The translations under genes and the position numbers were made by a program. Positions 5,271-6,074 of a stretch of DNA of 6,074 bases are shown here, one piece after another (the stretch's first letter is position 1; each line of letters begins with the position of its first letter). The stretch covers positions 1 to 6,074 of the forward strand of contig JBGPJC010000169.1 of the NCBI GenBank assembly GCA_041485165.1, in the 5' to 3' direction. Source of the stretch: JAAFGT01 sp041485165 (lineage in GTDB: Bacteria; Acidobacteriota; Terriglobia; Acidiferrales; UBA7541). Below the pieces are notes generated by a model that was given only the letters and a program-made list of their open reading frames with translations, did no database searches and had not been told where the DNA came from.

Positions 5271-6074
5271 ATGGCCGAATTCGATCCCACACCGCTCAGC
5301 AGCGAGCCGCCGGAATCCACGCGAGGCTTCTGGGCGCTCATTTTTTCGCAGTTCACCGGGGCCTTCAACGACAATGCGCTGAAATTCCTGGTCCTCTACC
5401 TGCTCCTCAGCTCGGGCATCACTGCGCAGGAGCGCGACAGCCTGACCTCGGTGGTCCTGGTGGTCTTTTCCATTCCCTTCATTCTGTTTTCCATGAGTGG
5501 CGGATACCTGGCCGACCGCTTCAGCAAGCGCACCGTCACTATCGGCACCAAGCTGATGGAAATCGTGGTGATGTCGCTGGCGCTGGCCGGCCTGGCGATG
5601 GACAGCCTGCCCCTGAAGGTGGCGGCGATCTTTCTCCTCAGCACCCAGGCTGCTCTCTTCTCCGCCACCAAGTACGGCTTGCTCCCCGAATTGCTTCCCG
5701 AGAAATATCTCTCCTGGGGAAACGGGGTCATCGAGCTGGCGACTTTCCTGGCCATCATCCTGGGAACGATGTCCGCGGGAATTTTTGCCGAGCAATTCCG
5801 CGGGCGCCAGCACTGGTCGGGAATCATCCTGCTCGGCTTCACCGCTGTCGGCCTGATGGCCGCCCTGGCCATCCCGCGGCTTCGCCCCGCCGACTCGCAG
5901 AAGAAGTTCCGGCCGAATTTTGCCGTGGATGTGTGGCGGGAAATCCAGCACATGCGCGGCGACCGCGTGCTGTGGTTTGCCATCCTGGGCAACACGTATT
6001 TCTGGTTCCTCGGCGCCCTGTTGCAACCGCTGATTATTCTCTACGGCTCCGATGTCCTGCACCTGAAGGAGACC
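5271..6074 (+). CDS. MFS transporter, LplT/Aas-type lysophospholipid transporter domain (3' end outside window)
   Basis: The frame from ATG 5271 is open for 268 codons to the right edge. The start of the domain, GFWALIFSQFTGAFNDNALK (19-38), is typical of the LplT half of Aas-like proteins. The MFS loop 2-3 motif follows (GGYLADRFSKRT, 77-88), and then the family-specific block KYGLLPELLP (134-143) with GNGVIELATFLAIILG (150-165). About seven membrane segments are visible (near 20-49, 60-80, 92-110, 115-133, 152-172, 183-201 and 232-257). By homology it flips lysophospholipids across the inner membrane for re-acylation. In many bacteria this domain is fused to PlsC-type acyltransferase and acyl-ACP synthetase domains; whether that is so here lies beyond the window. 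The ribosome site is weak. An in-frame TTG at 5235 is an alternative start, but ATG gives a normal N-terminus. Confidence 0.87.
   Translation, partial: MAEFDPTPLSSEPPESTRGFWALIFSQFTGAFNDNALKFLVLYLLLSSGITAQERDSLTSVVLVVFSIPFILFSMSGGYLADRFSKRTVTIGTKLMEIVVMSLALAGLAMDSLPLKVAAIFLLSTQAALFSATKYGLLPELLPEKYLSWGNGVIELATFLAIILGTMSAGIFAEQFRGRQHWSGIILLGFTAVGLMAALAIPRLRPADSQKKFRPNFAVDVWREIQHMRGDRVLWFAILGNTYFWFLGALLQPLIILYGSDVLHLKET

Noticed and set aside
5166..6062. 298-codon minus-strand open frame
   Set aside because: It is antisense to the MFS gene. Its translation is dominated by Gln, Gly, Arg and Glu, as expected for the reverse of membrane-protein codons.

Overview
This is a GC-rich chromosomal window with compact gene spacing. 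It most likely comes from an Acidobacteriota member, for example a Koribacter/Terriglobia-like soil bacterium. That assignment is an inference from three things: a Thr/Ser/Val-rich lipoprotein built of Ig-like repeats, a secreted YtcJ-type amidohydrolase, and an isocitrate lyase gene divergent from an IclR-family regulator. It does not rest on a marker gene. No RNA gene, mobile element or CRISPR array was found.

Layout: (1) 1-725, minus strand: the N-terminal part of a lipoprotein with tandem beta-sandwich repeats, running off the left edge. (2) 726-1002: a divergent intergenic region with a good sigma70-type promoter facing right, whose -10 box sits inside a perfect dyad, and a weaker promoter facing left. 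(3) 1003-2769, plus strand: an exported metal-dependent amidohydrolase. (4) 2796-4166, minus strand, convergent with the previous gene across 26 bp: isocitrate lyase, aceA, with an unusual C-terminal tail. (5) 4167-4361: a divergent regulatory region dense in GTTC/GAAC dyads. (6) 4362-5159, plus strand: an IclR-family regulator. (7) 5271 to the right edge, plus strand: the N-terminal half of an MFS transporter of the LplT/Aas type (lysophospholipid transport), incomplete.

The most coherent unit is aceA plus the IclR-type gene. Isocitrate lyase is the entry enzyme of the glyoxylate shunt, used for growth on acetate or fatty acids. The divergent regulator, with palindromes overlapping the inferred aceA promoter, probably controls it. 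Malate synthase is not in the window. The LplT/Aas-like gene follows the regulator and has its own candidate promoter. Both it and the shunt touch lipid metabolism, but a functional link is only a guess.

I found no clearly new multi-gene system. The points most worth a second look are the operator architecture between aceA and the regulator, the 22-residue extension of isocitrate lyase, the dyad over the amidohydrolase promoter, and the charge-free stretch of the lipoprotein.
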